From the NCBI GenBank assembly GCA_022013615.1, contig JAKLQB010000103.1:1-25852 (forward strand): a stretch of DNA of 25,852 nucleotides. The letters are read 5' to 3'. The notes under the pieces are model-generated. The model made no database searches, had not been told where the DNA came from, and saw only the letters and a program-made list of their open reading frames with translations. Of the stretch, positions 23,805-25,852 are shown one piece after another. The DNA is from Desulfobacterales bacterium (GTDB lineage: Bacteria; Desulfobacterota; DSM-4660; Desulfatiglandales; Desulfatiglandaceae). Position 1 is the first letter of the stretch; each line of letters begins with the position of its first letter. Both the position numbers and the translations under genes were made by a program.

Positions 23805-25373
23805 ATGGACGACAAGGAAAAAGAAATAGATCGTAGAACTTTCATGAAGACCACCTTGGCAGCAGGCGCAGGGGTGGCTTTGACAGGATCGATGAGCCAT
23901 TTAGCATGGGGGAACTCTCCAACAGAGGGAGATCTGGCAGACCTGTCCTTGTTTCAATTATCTAAAATGATTAGGAAGGGAGAGGTCACTTCAAAAAAAC
24001 TTGTTGAACTGTACCTTGAACGAATCCAAAAATTTGGGGGACCCAACGGCATCAACGCATATATTACCATGGCAGGAGATGCTGCCCTGAGACAGGCCGA
24101 AACACTTGATGAGCTCGCCAAACAAAAAAAGTTCAAAGGTCCCTTGCACGGTTTACCCATTGCGATTAAGGACAATCTTGATACCAGGGATATCAAGACA
24201 ACAGGTGGTTCAAAGATCCTTGCGTCCTGGTTTCCTTCGGATGATGCCCATGTGGTCAAGAAATTAAAAGATGCGGGGGCAATTATTCTGGGTAAAACAA
24301 ACATGCATGAATTTGCCTTCGGTATCACAACCAATAATCCACATTATGGGCCTGCCAGAAATCCCTATGATCTTTCAAGGATACCCGGGGGATCGAGCGG
24401 AGGGTCAGGCGCAGCCACTGCAGCAGCCTTGTGTGCCGGAGCAATAGGAACCGATACTGGCGGCTCTGTCAGAATTCCAGCGGCCCTCTGTGGAGTGGTG
24501 GGTCTTAAACCTACCTTAGGCAGGGTGGGAAGGGGAGGTATGATGTACCTCTCCTTTACACGTGACGTCATCGGTTCTATAACCCGCACAGTGAGTGATT
24601 CAGCCCTGATTTTGGAGGCCATTTCCGGCCCTGATGAGAGAGACCCTGAAAGCTCCTCAATTACTGTGCCTAATTACATCTCATATTTAAAAGGCGGGTT
24701 AAAAGGGAAAAAGTTTGGTGTACCAAAAAAATATTTCTTTGAGGGCATTCACCCTGAAACACAGAACGTAATGGATGAAGCAATCAAAGAAATAAAAGCC
24801 ATGGGAGGATCTATTAAAGAGGTTGAAGTAAAGCACATGGATATAGCCACCCCAACCGGATTTAATATTGTTTTGGCCGAATGTATCTATCTTATGGAGG
24901 ACTATCTTAAGGCATTCGATCCCGAGGCCACAATCGAAAAATATGCGGAACAGTTAGGGCCGGATGTAAAAGGACCACTGGCCGGCTCCAAATCGCAACC
25001 TGTACCCGGTTATGTGTACGCAAAATCCGTACGTGAAGACCGTAACAAGATGATTTCAGGTTTTGAGGACGCTATGTTTGGGTTAGATGCTTTGATCCTT
25101 CCCACAACACCGCTTCCAGCAGCCAAAATCGGCGAAGATGTGGAGACGGAACTTTTAGGGGAAAAGGTGAATACTTTTCTGACATTCATTAAGAACTGTG
25201 ATCCGGTCAGCGTTGTCGGTTATCCGGCTATTACCGTACCGGCCGGGTACAGCAGCACTGGACTCCCAATAGGACTGCAAATCGTAAGCAGGCCGTGGAC
25301 GGAAGACAAACTATTAAGTATGGCCTTTGCATTTGAACAGGCGACAAAGGTCCGAAAAGCACCAAAACTATGA
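23805..25373 (+). CDS. Tat-exported amidase (amidase signature family)
   Basis: 522 residues. The N-terminus has a twin-arginine signal, D-R10-R11-T-F-M-K followed by an Ala/Gly-rich hydrophobic stretch and a probable cut near residue 36, so the enzyme folds in the cytoplasm and is exported to the periplasm. The amidase signature catalytic triad is complete: K122 (IAIKDNLD), cis-Ser S197 (PGGSSGGSG) and nucleophile S221 (TDTGGSVRIPAA). It hydrolyses an amide bond; the substrate is unknown. The export signal and the absence of gatB/gatC argue against a GatA role in tRNA amidation. Ribosome-binding site AAAGGGGG. It lies behind the LuxR-type regulator and ends at a strong terminator, so it is probably a single-gene transcript. 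Confidence 0.9.
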   Translation: MDDKEKEIDRRTFMKTTLAAGAGVALTGSMSHLAWGNSPTEGDLADLSLFQLSKMIRKGEVTSKKLVELYLERIQKFGGPNGINAYITMAGDAALRQAETLDELAKQKKFKGPLHGLPIAIKDNLDTRDIKTTGGSKILASWFPSDDAHVVKKLKDAGAIILGKTNMHEFAFGITTNNPHYGPARNPYDLSRIPGGSSGGSGAATAAALCAGAIGTDTGGSVRIPAALCGVVGLKPTLGRVGRGGMMYLSFTRDVIGSITRTVSDSALILEAISGPDERDPESSSITVPNYISYLKGGLKGKKFGVPKKYFFEGIHPETQNVMDEAIKEIKAMGGSIKEVEVKHMDIATPTGFNIVLAECIYLMEDYLKAFDPEATIEKYAEQLGPDVKGPLAGSKSQPVPGYVYAKSVREDRNKMISGFEDAMFGLDALILPTTPLPAAKIGEDVETELLGEKVNTFLTFIKNCDPVSVVGYPAITVPAGYSSTGLPIGLQIVSRPWTEDKLLSMAFAFEQATKVRKAPKL

Positions 25374-25376
25374 AAG

Positions 25377-25406
25377 AAAGGCCTGGGTTTATAACCCAGG
25401 CCTTTT
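25377..25406 (+). terminator. Rho-independent terminator after the amidase gene
   Basis: AAGGCCTGGGTT (25378-25389) and AACCCAGGCCTT (25393-25404) form a perfect 12-base stem with a 3-base loop, followed by a short T-rich stretch (TTTTCT). It begins 4 bases after the amidase stop. The A-run on the left may let it work in both directions. Confidence 0.9.
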
Positions 25407-25852
25407 CTAAATTTCGTTATGCCTGCGGACTAATCAGAAGCCCAAATACTCATGATAGAAGTATCCTGGAATGAATTCAAGAAGCCTATCGGTTTATTGT
25501 TCGGCATGAATGTTGTGTCCGGAGATTGAATGAGGCAGGAGTGGCCTATACACTATGTTGTGGTGGGCTAAACATCCGGGTTTTTCTGTGACTTTTCATT
25601 TAATTTACATGTATGTAAAATGTATCACAACATTTTAAAAACATTGATAATTTCAGATCATGGCGAGATATCCCAGGTCCGCGGATATGGAGCTAAGCCA
25701 CAAGAGGACGTTTTCAAGAAAGAAACCTTTTTGTAGAAAAACTGCAATCTCTTCATAGTTTAGGTTTATTTGGGAATACTTGAATCAATGAATTTTTCAC
25801 ATTACATCTATAAGCAAGAGCCCGCCTCCCCTTAGAAAAATATCGACTAGAG
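25407..25852. other. Non-coding stretch at the right edge, with one 16-base palindrome
   Basis: No frame of convincing length or composition on either strand. The only structured site is TTTACAT-GT-ATGTAAA (25604-25619), a perfect 7-base inverted repeat with a 2-base spacer, of the size bound by TetR- or GntR-type repressors. The gene it might control would lie beyond the window. The final 200 bases are AT-rich without recognisable elements. Confidence 0.5.

Noticed and set aside
23805..25373. GatA subunit of Asp/Glu-tRNA amidotransferase
   Set aside because: The Tat signal means export, and no gatB or gatC is near.
25453..25530. Short 25-codon frame starting MIEVSWNEF in the right-hand gap
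   Set aside because: No ribosome-binding site, no homologue I recognise, and surrounding sequence is non-coding in character.

Overview
The window looks like chromosome of a strictly anaerobic bacterium, most likely Desulfobacterota (a sulfate-reducer relative). This is inferred from gene content: two COG1900/DUF39 (HcyBio) proteins, a UPF0280/COG2122 protein, an HdrD/GlcF-like CCG iron-sulfur protein, a molybdopterin oxidoreductase with its FeS subunit, an ArsP-type permease pair and a Tat amidase. I see no tRNA, rRNA, CRISPR array, transposase or phage gene.

Bases 1-18891 form one long plus-strand array. (a) 1-9498: a 5'-truncated MtaA/MtbA-like thiol (coenzyme M-type) methyltransferase, a molybdopterin oxidoreductase, a three-cluster ferredoxin subunit, UPF0280, a DUF39-ferredoxin fusion, a CCG protein, a shortened DUF39 paralogue, and an acylating aldehyde dehydrogenase resembling sulfoacetaldehyde dehydrogenase (SauS). 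(b) 9591-14122: a TauA/SsuA-type ABC importer with one binding protein, two different permeases and two different ATPases. (c) 14185-15883: an ArsP/DUF318 permease with a His-rich loop and its DUF1980/TIGR03943 partner. (d) 15958-18891: an iron-containing alcohol dehydrogenase of the hydroxyacid-oxoacid transhydrogenase (ADHFE1) type and an AMP-forming acyl-CoA ligase.

The rest is smaller units. 18968-20800 (minus) holds an ABC-2 exporter preceded by a tiny Cys-rich protein, itself downstream of what looks like a broken winged-helix regulator. 21108-22262 is a class I/II aminotransferase. 22561-23622 is a LuxR-type regulator with a structured leader. 23805-25373 is a Tat-exported amidase with a strong terminator. 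The last ~445 bases hold no convincing gene.

Working model (inference): a sulfonate is imported; sulfoacetate is activated by the ligase and reduced by the SauS-like enzyme to sulfoacetaldehyde (or isethionate is oxidised to it by the Fe-ADH). The two DUF39 proteins, with UPF0280 and the electron-transfer proteins, then convert the aldehyde to a thiol, as the homologous system does for aspartate semialdehyde to homocysteine in methanogens. From sulfoacetaldehyde the product would be 2-mercaptoethanesulfonate (coenzyme M), and the first gene is a relative of the methyltransferases that use that thiol. A bacterial coenzyme M (or analogous thiol) synthesis-and-use cluster is the most interesting reading. 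The ABC importer also shows a reciprocal pattern of degenerate ATPase motifs that suggests an asymmetric heterodimer.
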